DNA from: Phascolomyces articulosus
Taxonomy: Eukaryota; Mucoromycota; Mucoromycetes; Mucorales; Lichtheimiaceae
Direction: 5' to 3'
Assembly: GCA_025677815.1 (NCBI GenBank)
Contig: JAIXMP010000059.1
Coordinates: 1 to 64,000 of the forward strand
Length of the DNA stretch: 64,000 nucleotides
The stretch's first letter is position 1; each line of letters starts with the position of its first letter. The notes beneath the pieces are model-generated. The model saw only the letters and a program-made list of their open reading frames with translations. It did not search any database and was not told the DNA's origin. The position numbers were made by a program, and so were the translations under genes. Of the stretch, positions 11,744 through 23,312 are shown in pieces.

Positions 11744-12770
11744 AATTAATCAGTAGAATGGAGTATGGAGTAGAATCTGAATTCAATTTAAAATATGCGC
11801 ATATATTAAATAGAATGTTACTAGCGTGTCATCATCTTCCCGCCTATTCTTCAACATGAAATAAAATCTGACAGCACTCTCTGATAAACAGCTATAGAGT
11901 ACCTCCATCTTTAGGTTTGTCCATTTGATTAGGTATAAATAAGATACATAACTGTCATATAAAGGTAACCAACCATTCTCCATTTCAATATCGGATATTG
12001 AGCACCTACTACTTTTGATCATGGATTCTGTTATTATAGAAAGACGAGTGTGATAAAACTTTTGGAAGTCTAAAAATTGTATTGTGAATAAATCATCTCA
12101 AGCTAGCTACTGTCCTGTGAACATATATCAATAATTGGTATATCATTTGTTGTGGTAAAATCATGACTTACTGCTAAAAAAAAGAGCCATCACAAGTATA
12201 ATCGCTTTTAATAATGATCCATTATAGATTATATACGTCATCATTTGATACTTTTATTCATTTTTTTTATAAACTAGGATATGGGTTTTTATTTTTATGA
12301 TTATAATAATATTTACATCATGGCACCAAAGGTACGTAGTTTAATAAACAGATGAAAAGAAATTGTTTCATCTTACAAGACTTTTTCTTTTTCACTACAT
12401 TTCTCCTATTTTTCTTCTTGTCACCAAACATTATGTATACTATCACTGCTTCTTTATTATTTCATAGCTCAATTAGTTGTAAGCCACTAAAAAACGCATA
12501 TATCGTAATAACAGATATACACCATAATATCATCGTGATTCTTTAATGAGAGTATATGAAAACAAATATATAAACCATACCAAAAAAAATACATAAAATA
12601 GTACTTTTTCATTATTGATCAATAGACTCAAGATGAATTTTATTGCTAACACGCTGTCTTCTTTTTCATTTTTTACTATATACTACTATGCCAAAAAAAA
12701 ACGTTTTAGATATTTTGAAATAAAATCAGAATTGGACTTTACATGGGGAGGTACCTAGTTGACTATTACC
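11508..12770. other. intergenic, AT-rich
   Basis: Upstream flank of the p62 gene, then a long AT repeat and very AT-rich DNA. A 79-codon open frame at 11783-12022 (minus) has no recognisable family and no supporting splice sites. I see no gene here. Confidence 0.6.
11702..11739. repeat. (TA)n microsatellite
   Basis: About 19 TA units, uninterrupted, in the gap upstream of the p62 gene. Confidence 0.95.
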
Positions 12771-14273
12771 ATGTTTCAGGAATCAAATAATTTTAAACTT
12801 TCGGATATTCTAGGCCTTTCAGGGAAAATTGCTATTATCACAAGAAGCCATACCGAGATTGGGAAAATGTGTACAGGACGGCGAAAAAAAAAGTATGTTA
12901 GCACTACAATTACTATAAATAATGTTACTCACTTTTCAACATGATTCACACAACATTGAATATACTTGTAGTTATTGTACCTAGTCGAGATCAAGAAAGA
13001 TGAAAATCTACTGTTACTGAAACTAAATCAATGACGGGCAATGACAAGGTTAAATATATTATGAAATTGGATTTAACGTTATTTGAATCAATTAAGACAT
13101 CTTTAACTCAATATAAAGCATTGGATATTTTGATCAATAATTCTGGCGTTGTCCTGTATCCATATCATCTCAGCCAAGATGTTAAGTATATTCATTTATC
13201 AAACCCAAGGGGAGATAACTAATGTTAATAAATACTCTGTTTAATCTGCATAAACAATAAATATATAAGTATTGAAGTACATTTTGTCACGAATCATGTG
13301 AGGCATTACAATTTCACTATGTTACAATTGCCATTTATGATCCAATCAGATCAAAAACAACCTTGTCGTATTGTAAACGTCATATCAAAAGGGCACCTAT
13401 ACACATCCATTGCCACACATATGGTAAAAATAAATGATGGAAGTAATTATGGTGCATTTAACAACTACTGTTTTAGCAAGATAGGTGAATAACACGCTAT
13501 TCATGCTATATTGTGTTACTTCCTAATTATATTGAATTATATATTATTCAAAAAGCAAAATAAGGAAGCGCCTATAGGAATTGATAGAATTGCTGCTCTA
13601 TTGATATGTTGTTTTGGGTGATAATAAATATGTAACATTTTATTTACTCGTGAATTAACTGAACGATTGGAGAAGAAAGGAACCCATCATGTAAGTTGAA
13701 AAAATATTGGGTATAAAGTAGGATAAATGAGGTAAGAATGATTCATTGACTCATCATTTTCCAAATACACCATGACATCAGATATACGTCAATTATAACC
13801 ATCTTGGGATGATTCATTATAATATTGCTAGACACATTATTACTAAACTACAAGACGGCCTATCTATCATCAAACTCCTAAGTTACTGTCTAATGACGAT
13901 AGGCAAGGAGGGTCGCACGCGAACACGATTTGTATTTGGCCACGAGCACTGACGTTGAAAACAAAAACGTCAAGGGATAATTCTATGCAATTTATCATCA
14001 TAATGATATCATGCTTTTTTTTTTTTGAATGAAAGGAAAATACTTAATGAATCATTATGATGCTCTTGGAAGAAGTAGTATACAGTGGGTCTTTCCTTTT
14101 TTTTCAATGTTAAATTATTATTCTTACGATATAATAACTAGGTTCCTTATGAAGTGTATGGTTACGTCAATGCTTATTCAAAATCCAAAAAGAAAGCAAC
14201 CGACCTGTGGGATTTTACTGAAAAACTTTTAAAGAATAAAGTTCCTGATGCTTATCAAGGTGCTCCTATTTAA
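12771..14273 (+). pseudogene. decayed short-chain dehydrogenase (retinol dehydrogenase-like)
   Basis: Collinear remains of a classical SDR gene spread over several frames. In order: the N-terminus LSGKIAIITRSHTEIGK (12800s), where the cofactor motif TGxxxGIG has become TRSHTEIG; LDLTLFESIK and LDILINNSGV (13070-13160); VTNHVRHYNFTMLQLP (about 13285-13335), equivalent to NxxGHF; RIVNVISKGH and NYCFSK with the YxxxK pair (13370-13485), then a stop; HLGMIHYNIARH (13810-13840); LYLATSTDVENKNVKG followed by TAA (about 13931-13980); and a C-terminus from YGYVNAYSKS to TDLWDFTEKLL and a final stop. Frameshifts and in-frame stops separate the pieces, and several key glycines are lost. Introns explain some gaps but not the stops or the damaged motif. 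Family assignment is strong; loss of function is inferred. Confidence 0.82.
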
Positions 14274-16120
14274 CGGAGAATATAATGCCTGTATGATAAT
14301 TTATCTACATTAAAAAAATAAACTTGTTTTTTTTTTCCTTCTTAACTTATGAAATTTCATACATCACATAGCAATATATTAATCTATGATTTGTTGGGAG
14401 ATCCATGATTCAGAAATCATGCAACTTGAACAACAAAAACGAGATGTAGATAGAGTACATGATGCAGCATATGGGTTTACTAAATCCGGGAAAAAATAAA
14501 TGCGGGATAAAAATTTCCAGTAGCTTCCTGCTAGTAATAAGTAAATAGTGGCAGCAGTTCCCACCCCCTCTTTCTACCTCCTTCTTTTACCAATCTGTAC
14601 AAGCCCATTGAGCAGTTTTTTAAACTGTAAAATATTCTCTCCTTTCTGTATAACGTGGTGCCGTGTAACCTGTATGAATCTTTCAACCGATATAATAAAT
14701 CAACCGGTATAATAGTAGATGACATTATGATTATTATTAGATACTACATGTATGTTATACAGATGTATCTATATGTAATTTTTTAGTAAAAGCATCTACT
14801 AGTATTATTTATCAATAAATGATACTTGATGTATTCATAAGCAAAGACATTCCTCTCCTTTTATTTATTGTTTATTAGAGTATTTGTTGGGTAAATCATG
14901 ATAATAACAACAAACAAAGGAAAGTTTAATATTATTCTTCCCCTTGTCTCTCCCCACACACGACCTATAATGACCCGATCCAACACCATTATACGATAAA
15001 TGATGAGCATCCTACATTGACAAAACAAGAAGCACAGGTAATAAGTGAATAATTAACTGAACAATAATGTATTAAAAGAAAAGTGAACCTTAATTTTTAG
15101 TATCACTATAAAAAAAAAAGTGATTATTGTAAAAACTGTTCATATAAAACGTATTATTAATCGACAAAAACAAGGGCAAAATTCTTATAATTTCGCGTCA
15201 CCATAACACAACACTAACAATGAGCTAAATTAACAACGACAACCACGCGTAAAAAAAATCATTGTTGTTGGTTTTATCGTGTGTGTATCACAAAATGGAA
15301 TTTACCATTTTTTCATTTTTGAACCGATGTTTCTTCTGCTTATCTTGGCAGCAATTTTAGAAATTTTCCAGGATAGAATGATGATAAGCGCCATTCTGCT
15401 ATACTATTATTATAACTCTTCCTGTATAGAATAGATCTAATAATAAAAACAACAACTGAACCAAATAAACTGTCCGTTTTTGTTTCTTGCTCATGTCCAA
15501 GCAATATAAAATACGGAGACGAAAGAAAAAATATAAATTTCTTAAAGTCTTAAAATCCATTGGTTTGCATGCAGGGATCATCACATCAAAAGAAAAAAGG
15601 AATCGGCTTATTCTTTTTTTTATGTAATACTCTATAGAATATATAAGACGATAGAAGAAAGGAAGGAGAAGCTGGGGTTTATAAATATATCGTTTCGTTT
15701 GTACGTAATTATTATATGTATATGTATGAAGATGTGTCGTCAAACTAGAAGAATGAAAAAAAAATCTGTCGGTGAACTCCACGATTATGTACAAACCCAC
15801 CACAACAACTTAACAACTAAAATTTTATATAATTCTAAAATGCATTTTCCTCCTTTCCCTTTTTTTTTTTTTTTTTCTAAAAAAACTTCTCAATGTCGAT
15901 TTTTGTTATTTGTTATTAAGAATTGTGAGCGGACCGTTTTGTCCGAGCGTCTTTGTGTGTGTGTGTTTTTTTCTTCAGATAATATAATATAAATAGAAAA
16001 GCAACCATTGCAGTAAACTGGTATAAATGTTATTAATATTAGTTTTTGGTGGCCATAATGGATCTCATTTCACAAGATAAACTTGATATATAGGAGAAGA
16101 GGATCTAATGAAATTCTAGT

Positions 16121-16451
16121 ATGGATATAAATAGGAACGAGTGCGTGCTGTGCGTCGAATCTACAAATATGGTAAATCCTGTCCAAGAAATGAAAATAGG
16201 GGCTAAAGAAATAGAGAAACGGAATACCGTTCCGATGTTAGTAAAAAAAAATCAATTTTATGATCAAGCTGAATGCTTGTATACATTCAAATTCTCACAC
16301 ATTGATTTAAATGACGCGATATACCTACAGGATCGTATGGATGATGTGTGTGAATCTATTTTATATCTATCAGTACAGTATATGAAAGAAAACCAAGAAG
16401 AAGAAAAACAGAGGTTGGATAATGTGCATGACGCATGCACATGTGCTTGTA

Positions 16452-16482
<31 letters not shown>

Positions 16483-16504
16483 CATGATTTTTAGTACGAC
16501 TTAA
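16121..16504 (+). CDS. hypothetical open frame, 127 codons, doubtful
   Basis: Open frame with protein-like composition over its first 105 residues (mixed acidic and basic residues, segments such as DDVCESILYLSVQYMKE). It then runs into a TA repeat that encodes alternating Tyr and Ile, which is not credible as protein. No family, signal peptide or domain is recognised. It may be a remnant exon, a young gene or chance. Confidence 0.2.
16450..16482. repeat. (AT)n microsatellite
   Basis: Nearly perfect AT repeat with one G interruption, at the end of the doubtful open frame at 16121. Confidence 0.9.
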
Positions 16505-17425
16505 TAGTGATAAATGGGATAGAAATAACGTACAATGTTATGTTATTATATAATACTAATAAATTGAGTAATAAGATATGATATTCTCCCCTATTTAAAC
16601 CCTGTTTTAAAATGTAGGAAAAATGCTTCACACAAATATAATAATAATAAAAAGAGGATCTGGAACATCTCAAATCGCCCGCATATTCACATCATTCTCT
16701 ATCATATTGGATTTTGATGCTAATGCCATTTAACATTTGTGCTTCTCTCACCTCACTCCTTTCCTTTTCACACATCTCCTTTATATAACATGAGTAGCAC
16801 ACAATATATACACATATACACACATACACCATCAATGTACCCTCTTTCTTCTTTTATCCCACCCCCCATTCATAACTACCACGCTATCTATATTATGCTT
16901 GACAGTTTTTTGATGATCCCATGACCACCTTTAATAGAATATGGGAGGGGATCGTCAGTTGTATTTTTGACTTGTCCATTTTTTTTATATTAGTACTTTG
17001 CTATCAAAAGAAAAAAACAAATAAGATATGTAGTAGTCATTATTGACTAATATATAATGTATCATATTAAGTGGTAGGGTTCATATAGAAATATTATTAT
17101 CTTAGACCAAAAAAAAAAAACTATTTTGGGGTATATATATATATATATATATATAAACACTGTACAGCTGCTTACAGTCAGCGCTATATAATACAATATG
17201 TATACAATTGTATTGAATTGACTATTAGCAACTGTATGTATATAATATAATATAATGTAATATATATAGATAATAGAATAATAATAATAATAAAACTGGT
17301 TGGAATGCACGTCAAAAAAAAACTGATTTTAGGGACTGTTTCTTCTTGATGAGTACTAAAACAACTTTAACTTCAATAATAGTACATGCACGCATCTCAA
17401 CAAGCCTCTCGTCTTCGTCTTCTTC

Positions 17426-17427
<2 letters not shown>

Positions 17428-17463
<36 letters not shown>
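17428..17463. repeat. (TTA)12 microsatellite
   Basis: TTA trinucleotide repeat of about 12 units in the upstream region of the PX-PB1 gene. Confidence 0.9.
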
Positions 17464-17464
<1 letters not shown>

Positions 17465-17757
17465 CATGTTGCTCTCCCCCCCCAAATCCTCCTTATAAAT
17501 TGACTTCTCCTCCTTATATGTGTGGTGTGTGTCTCCTCTCTCTCTCTCATTTCTATTTCTGTTTCTAACCTCCCCCAAAAGCATTACATATTAAATCAAC
17601 GTTTCCGATTTGCTATCCTCCCTTATAGTGATATATGATTAGAATTTCCTAACCCGAGTAACTCTCCTTCTCCCTTTGACTGTCATTGGTCTTTCAACCC
17701 CCCAAATCCCAACAACACACACGCCAAAAATACGTTAAAGTGAATTGGGATGATCCC

Positions 17758-17765
17758 TATATAAA
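17758..17765 (+). promoter_or_regulatory. TATA box of PX-PB1 gene
   Basis: TATATAAA about 138 bases before the start codon of the PX-PB1 gene, followed by a pyrimidine-rich leader (CTTCTTTTTCTCTTC) typical of fungal promoters. Confidence 0.55.
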
Positions 17766-17902
17766 CACCTCGATCATTTGTTGCTATTCAAAAAAAAAAA
17801 CCTTCTTTTTCTCTTCTTTTCTTCACTTTTTTTTTCTTTTCTAATTTAAAAACCTTTTTTTTATATCTAAATAAATATATATATATATATATATAAACTA
17901 CC

Positions 17903-19645
17903 ATGGCTATTGGTAGCAAAAAATGCCTTGCTTCTGATATTAAGCTTGCCCCTCCTATTCAACAAGCTATCATTCTTTCAGAAAAACAATTGGAACAAAA
18001 AACATGGTTTACCATTCAAGTAATTCCTCAACAAACAGATATTCGTATTGTGAATGGTTCTCCTGTTGGTAAAAGAGCCACCGCCACTCGTCAACCTTAT
18101 ACCATCACTCGTCGATATGAAGATTTTAGTGAGTTTGCGCAACGATTACGTGAAGCCTTCCCAACTACCACACGTAGTCTTGCCAGTCGTGCTGGTTCAC
18201 GTTTATTAAATAACCCATCTTCTGCATTGAACGATCATACCAATACACATCATACTAGCAACAGCAACAATAATGACAACAGTATTTCTATTCCAAAACT
18301 CAATCAGGGTAAACGATTAATGTTAAACAACAAAAAACGACGTTCAGAACTCGATAAATTTATGCAAGCCTTATTCCATTTGCCACCTTCTATTTCACAA
18401 TCACTGGTTGTTTTGGAATTCTTTGGTTTACAAAAAGAAGATACTGAACATCACATCATGCAACAAGTGGTAGAAACATCAAGATTAGTTCAACGATCTC
18501 AATCTTCCATGACAACAACCTCTCAACGAAAACAATCAATACAATCAAAAAGTAAAAAATATCAAAAAAAGCAAGAAAAAGAAGAAAAAACTGCAGCACT
18601 TCGAAAATCGGTTTCTCATCCAGATTTACTGAATGATGCACCACCCCTCCCTTCGCCGCTTTTATTACCGTCTTATTCCACCATTCATCCATTGGATTCG
18701 CCAAGCTTTGTGGAACAACAACAACAAACAACAACAACAACAGGATCCACTTCACCACTTTGGCGACGTTTCCGAAATCGTACACGTGCCCCATCTACGG
18801 CTTCGCAACATGTACCACTTTTTCCCTTATCATCGCCTCAACCCGAACCCACTGTATCGACTTCAAGTCTTACTTCATTATGCAGTCAAGCCGCTAGCAT
18901 GATTATGCCATGGACTTCATCGGGTCGTACACAACAAGCCCCACCCCCTTCCATGATGCATCATCAACAATATCATCCACAACAAGGTCGACGAGGTTCA
19001 CCCATGATGTCTCCTACTTCACCTTCATTGATGGCTCAACCTCGTCCTTCCTTGTCCACACCTACTGGTGGTCGACCCACCATGGAAGGCACTGCAAGAC
19101 GACAACCACGCAAGAAATTATCTGCACCTTGTGCATCTACCACAAGTAATACTGCATATTACCCGCCACCACCTGTGCCTCGTCACCATCAACCCTATCA
19201 TCCATTGGTCAATAGCAGCAGTATTATTAGTAGCAGCTCCACGAGTTCCAGTTGTTACAGCCATGAAAGTCAAAGCACATGTGCTACCAGTATTGCACCT
19301 AGTCCAACCACCTCCCCCACTTTACGTTTGATCAAGATTAAAGTGATTTATGATGTGGATAATATTATTGTAATTCAAGTCCCACGTTCCATTACATTGA
19401 CCGATTTACGTGCTCGTATTGCTCAAAAGTTCAGTGATCCTTCCATTTCTTTACCCAAGGATTTCATCTTGTTATTCAATGATACGCGATCTTCTGCTTC
19501 TTCCAATACAAGTGCCGCTTCTTCTTTTTCCGTCGATAGTACTAGTGGTACTGCTACTCTGATTGCCAAAGAACAAGATTTGACCACAGCGATGGGTTCT
19601 ACTTGGGTTCGTCATGAAAAAGTAACACTTCGTTGTGTTGCTTAA
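17903..19645 (+). CDS. PX and PB1 domain adaptor protein, 580 aa
   Basis: Single-exon gene starting at ACCATGG. Residues 34-177 form a PX domain (TWFTIQVIP, then the phosphoinositide-binding TRRYEDFSEF, ending KRRSELDKFMQALFHLP and VVLEFFGL), interrupted by an Asn/Ser/His-rich loop. The C-terminal 105 residues (from about 473) look like a PB1 domain (IKIKVIYDVDNIIVIQVP, TDLRARIAQKF), with the lysine-bearing first strand of the basic PB1 class. The middle 270 residues are low complexity, rich in Pro, Ser, Thr and Gln, with a basic coiled stretch near 200-225. PX plus PB1 is the pairing found in the polarity scaffolds Bem1/Scd2, but no SH3 domain is present. A role at phosphoinositide membranes, in polarity or NADPH-oxidase signalling, is inference. 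An AT repeat lies directly 5' of the start. Confidence 0.75.
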   Translation: MAIGSKKCLASDIKLAPPIQQAIILSEKQLEQKTWFTIQVIPQQTDIRIVNGSPVGKRATATRQPYTITRRYEDFSEFAQRLREAFPTTTRSLASRAGSRLLNNPSSALNDHTNTHHTSNSNNNDNSISIPKLNQGKRLMLNNKKRRSELDKFMQALFHLPPSISQSLVVLEFFGLQKEDTEHHIMQQVVETSRLVQRSQSSMTTTSQRKQSIQSKSKKYQKKQEKEEKTAALRKSVSHPDLLNDAPPLPSPLLLPSYSTIHPLDSPSFVEQQQQTTTTTGSTSPLWRRFRNRTRAPSTASQHVPLFPLSSPQPEPTVSTSSLTSLCSQAASMIMPWTSSGRTQQAPPPSMMHHQQYHPQQGRRGSPMMSPTSPSLMAQPRPSLSTPTGGRPTMEGTARRQPRKKLSAPCASTTSNTAYYPPPPVPRHHQPYHPLVNSSSIISSSSTSSSCYSHESQSTCATSIAPSPTTSPTLRLIKIKVIYDVDNIIVIQVPRSITLTDLRARIAQKFSDPSISLPKDFILLFNDTRSSASSNTSAASSFSVDSTSGTATLIAKEQDLTTAMGSTWVRHEKVTLRCVA

Positions 19646-22007
19646 ATCCAACTCTTCTTTCTTTATTATTATTATTATTATTATTCAAAATAACCCTTAC
19701 CTTTCATTTCTTATTATTTATCCCCCCCAAATTAAATTATGTATATAAATATATATCCACACTCGCTCACGTTCACATCCACATACTTTTTTTTTCACAA
19801 TCATCAAAAAATGAGCGACTTTTTTTTAGTCACTCCCCCCAAACCTTTCATTTATTTGTACATAGTTTTTCTTATTTTTTACATATACACAAAATGTCTT
19901 GTCCCCTTCCCACTCCTTATTTTTTATATGTCCACAGAAACCACACCAATTGCACAAAAAAAAACCTTTTTTTTTATATGTATATTACATACAGTGATTG
20001 ATTCGGTATGAACAGAAACATGTCACTCCTTTTGTTTCTTGATTATCAAAAAATACCCTTATCACCTCACTTTATATAATAGATATATAACTTGTTTATA
20101 GTTATTTTTTTTGTATGTATTGTATAAAATTTAATCTTTTTTTTTCTTGAAGGAAGGAAAAAAAATAACATATTTAACGATTTTCTTAAATAAATTTCAT
20201 CACAACCTCATTATCATCTATATATCATATATATTATTACTCTTTTATATCATATCATAAAAAAAAAACAGTGTGCTTATTATGTAAAATGTGTGTGTGT
20301 TATGCCAAGGAATGTGGTATGTTGTTTGTTGTTTATTATTGTTGTTGAATTATATGATTATTTTTTTTTAAAAAAAAAACTCTAACCACACACATACATA
20401 TTACACGCTCAAACCAACAAACAAAATGAGAGGAGTGATCTTCCCTTATTATTTGAACAACAATGAATCTTATTATGCACTGACCACTACCTAACCACTG
20501 TTACTATTCTGACGCTGAATCAACAAAAAAAACCTGTTTTAAGTAAAAAATATATAGAGGAGGAGATCAACCTTACATTAGTGCAATTGTTTTATTTATT
20601 TGTTTGTTGTTGTTGTTGTTATTATTATTATTACAACGATGTTAGGATAATGATGATGATTGTCCTGGGAAATCCAACATAGAACAACATTCTGATCAAA
20701 ATGTTGCAAGTGTCTCCCCGAAATTTACATGCATTTTCGTTTTTTTAACCTATTTTATTTTAATTTTTTTTTGGGGGGGGGAGAGGAAGAAGAATATCTT
20801 TTTTTTACTTATTTATTCATTAATTGTAAAGTGATGATGATAAACTCACCTCATTCCACTCTTGTCAATAATGCATACTTGTCATTTATTTCTCCAATAA
20901 ACGAATCATGTCCTTTATTTTGTTTTTATTATTAAAAAAATAGTTGTATAATGCTATGTAGTTGTATTGAGTAATATATAATATATAAGGAAGAGATCAC
21001 CATGAGGGATCATCTTTATTATGAGTGATATTGATCTCCCCTTGGGAAAAATTACAACAATGAAAACCGGTACTTTTACAGTAGCATAAATGAATGGAAC
21101 CCTTATTATTGACGCGTTGAGTGAGGCATAGATCTAGATTCTAATCGATCATATGATGTATCGTCTTTGCGTGTTTCCTGAATAATAAAAAGAAAAAGGA
21201 GCAAATCAATCATTATTTCGAGCGGTTGATGAATTCCTTTGCATCAATGAGTAAACAACACATTATTGTTGTTGCTGCATCATGACATGTTAGTAATGAT
21301 CTGAGTGCAATCCTATATTCATTTAGAATCATAAACGTTTATTATTATGAGCTGATTGTCAAGATCTTCTTTTGAATAGAACTCATTAGGAGGAGTTCAA
21401 ATCTCGGATTAGATATTTCTTGGTAATACAATTAGGGGGGAGGGAAGTATTAGCATCTTGCTAAACTTAGTATACTGTAGCTGCTGTATATATTAAAAAA
21501 TCAGATTATTATTGTTGTCATAGTACATTAAAACAACCATGCTACTTGTCATGGTAACACCAATCCCACTTGTTGTTCTGGAATACTTGTTTAACAGAAA
21601 AATGCGTTCTGTGCACGGTGATTTGATCATGCCCGAATATTTGGTTTATTTGGTTGGGGGGGGGAGATGAAGGCAGTATCCATCAATAAGGTATAGTAGC
21701 ATTTCCTGAAAAAAAAAGACCTTTTCTATTACATATTAAGAAAGTATATTCGAAAATATCTAATGGCGTAGTATTGTTATATGAATATCTGTTTTAGTAT
21801 CTAGTTCATGCGTAGCTTCTATTATGAATACATTTCTCCATTGGATTGGCTATATATGTTTCAGACCAACTATAGTACAATGCATAAACCATCAAGAATA
21901 TGGACTTTGAAAAAATTAACAATAAAATTCTTTTTTTTTGTTTCGGTGGCTGTCTATATATACTACTGCTTTTTTTCTTTTACTTTTCAAATAAGCGATA
22001 AGAAACT
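19646..22007. other. intergenic, AT-rich
   Basis: 2.4 kb between the PX-PB1 and LRR genes. It contains a TTA repeat at 19665-19684, poly-A/T and short poly-G runs, and no coding segment supported by splice sites or homology. The last 200 bases are presumably the LRR gene promoter. Confidence 0.55.
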
Positions 22008-23312
22008 ATGGTGTGGGGAGGCAATGACAATGCGGTAGAAAAATGGGTCAAACAACTCACAGAAGACGATCCCAACTTGACGTCACTTCACATTCTCAGC
22101 ATGCGTCGTCTTTCTCAAGACGATTTAAAATCCATCTTTAGTGCCTTGACGCATAACACGCATCTCAAAGTCCTCTATTGTTCGGGTCATGCCATTGAAC
22201 AAGAAGCCATGGATCAGTTGAGCGAAGCATTGACATTGAATGATACATTGGAAACACTCAATATTGGCAACAGTGATCTTGGACAGTATGGCGATCTTTT
22301 ACGTATTTTCGCAGAAGGACTCGCAGTCAATGAAGGCCTGTTGCATTTAGATTTCGAAAACAAAGGTATAGATGATACAGCATTGAGTGTGCTTGCCCCT
22401 GCTTTGATCAAAAACACCACTTTACGATCACTTAATTTGGCACGCAACGCGATCACACGCATTTTGGATGAACCTTCCTCGTTGGAACATATTCAGTCCT
22501 TGAACATGTCAGGAAACAAGATAGATGCAGAAGGTGCACGACATCTTGCGACGCGTCTCACACATTTAGAAGAATTGGATGTCTCTAATAATCCATTGAT
22601 GGAAGGCGCCAGTGCAATGACCGCCGCTTTGGCCAACAATACCCGTCTTCAATCACTGAAAATGATGGGTGTGACGACATTAGACGAAGGAGAGGAACAA
22701 GAAGAAACAGGAGATGCCACACATGGTAATCCATTAATGCAACATTTGGCACAATCCCTCAAGACCAACACGACATTGAAACGTGTATGGTTGGATAGGA
22801 ATGGTATTGAATCGCAAGCATTGGAAACCCTAAATCAATCCCTTGGACACTCTAGTGTGACAGAACTTCGATTACGAAATAACAAGGTGGATAATCAAGG
22901 CGCTACATGGTTAGCACAAACAACCCATGATGCTGGACGACGGATTCATTTAGATTTGGGTAGCAATGCGATTGGTTATGAAGGATTTGGTGCCTTGTTG
23001 GATACATCTTTTATTCATCATTTGGGTCTTTTCAATAACAAGATTAATGGATTGCCTGAATTATTACCAGAATTAAAGAAAAGTGGTGTGGAATCGTTGG
23101 ATATTGGTTGTAATGAAATTACTTTGGATGATCTGGAAGCCATTGTTACTGTCCTTGTACAAGATGGTGTACCTCATCTTCGATTATTGGAAATGGGTGG
23201 TAATGCAAAGGAAGAAGAAATGGAAGTTTGGGAAGCAACGATTACTCGACTACAAGAAAAACGTGAGGCTTTGGAAGTCGCTTGGAAGCGGTTTATTCAA
23301 GAACAACAATAG
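22008..23312 (+). CDS. leucine-rich repeat protein (RNI/RanGAP-type), 434 aa
   Basis: Intronless gene. At least ten repeats of the ribonuclease-inhibitor/RanGAP type (about 28 residues: helix, then LxxLxLxxNxI) run through the protein, for example LETLNIGNSDLG, LRSLNLARNAI, IQSLNMSGNKID, LEELDVSNNPL, LKRVWLDRNGIE, VTELRLRNNKVD and VESLDIGCNEI. An acidic Glu-rich insertion (GEEQEETGDA) sits near the middle. No kinase, F-box, NB-ARC or CARD domain is visible and there is no signal peptide or membrane segment, so it is probably a cytosolic or nuclear protein-binding scaffold. RanGAP itself is possible, but the strongly acidic C-terminal tail and the catalytic arginine region cannot be confirmed. 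The ATG at 22008 is the first in frame. Confidence 0.78.
   Translation: MVWGGNDNAVEKWVKQLTEDDPNLTSLHILSMRRLSQDDLKSIFSALTHNTHLKVLYCSGHAIEQEAMDQLSEALTLNDTLETLNIGNSDLGQYGDLLRIFAEGLAVNEGLLHLDFENKGIDDTALSVLAPALIKNTTLRSLNLARNAITRILDEPSSLEHIQSLNMSGNKIDAEGARHLATRLTHLEELDVSNNPLMEGASAMTAALANNTRLQSLKMMGVTTLDEGEEQEETGDATHGNPLMQHLAQSLKTNTTLKRVWLDRNGIESQALETLNQSLGHSSVTELRLRNNKVDNQGATWLAQTTHDAGRRIHLDLGSNAIGYEGFGALLDTSFIHHLGLFNNKINGLPELLPELKKSGVESLDIGCNEITLDDLEAIVTVLVQDGVPHLRLLEMGGNAKEEEMEVWEATITRLQEKREALEVAWKRFIQEQQ

Larger units (their letters stand above)
14274..17757. other. gene-poor AT-rich stretch
   Basis: About 3.5 kb of AT-rich DNA with several microsatellites. It holds only exon-like scraps: a 26-codon frame at 14419-14499, an exon-like segment ending at a donor near 15037, and one open frame at 16121-16504 listed separately. 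I support no functional gene here. Confidence 0.55.

Noticed and set aside
15399..15803. 134-codon minus-strand open frame
   Set aside because: Tyr/Phe/Ile-rich translation of AT-rich DNA without domains, with a competing frame on the other strand; judged chance.
21395..21403. GTTCAAATC, resembling a tRNA T-loop
   Set aside because: The flanking bases do not pair as a T-stem and no acceptor or anticodon arms could be drawn.
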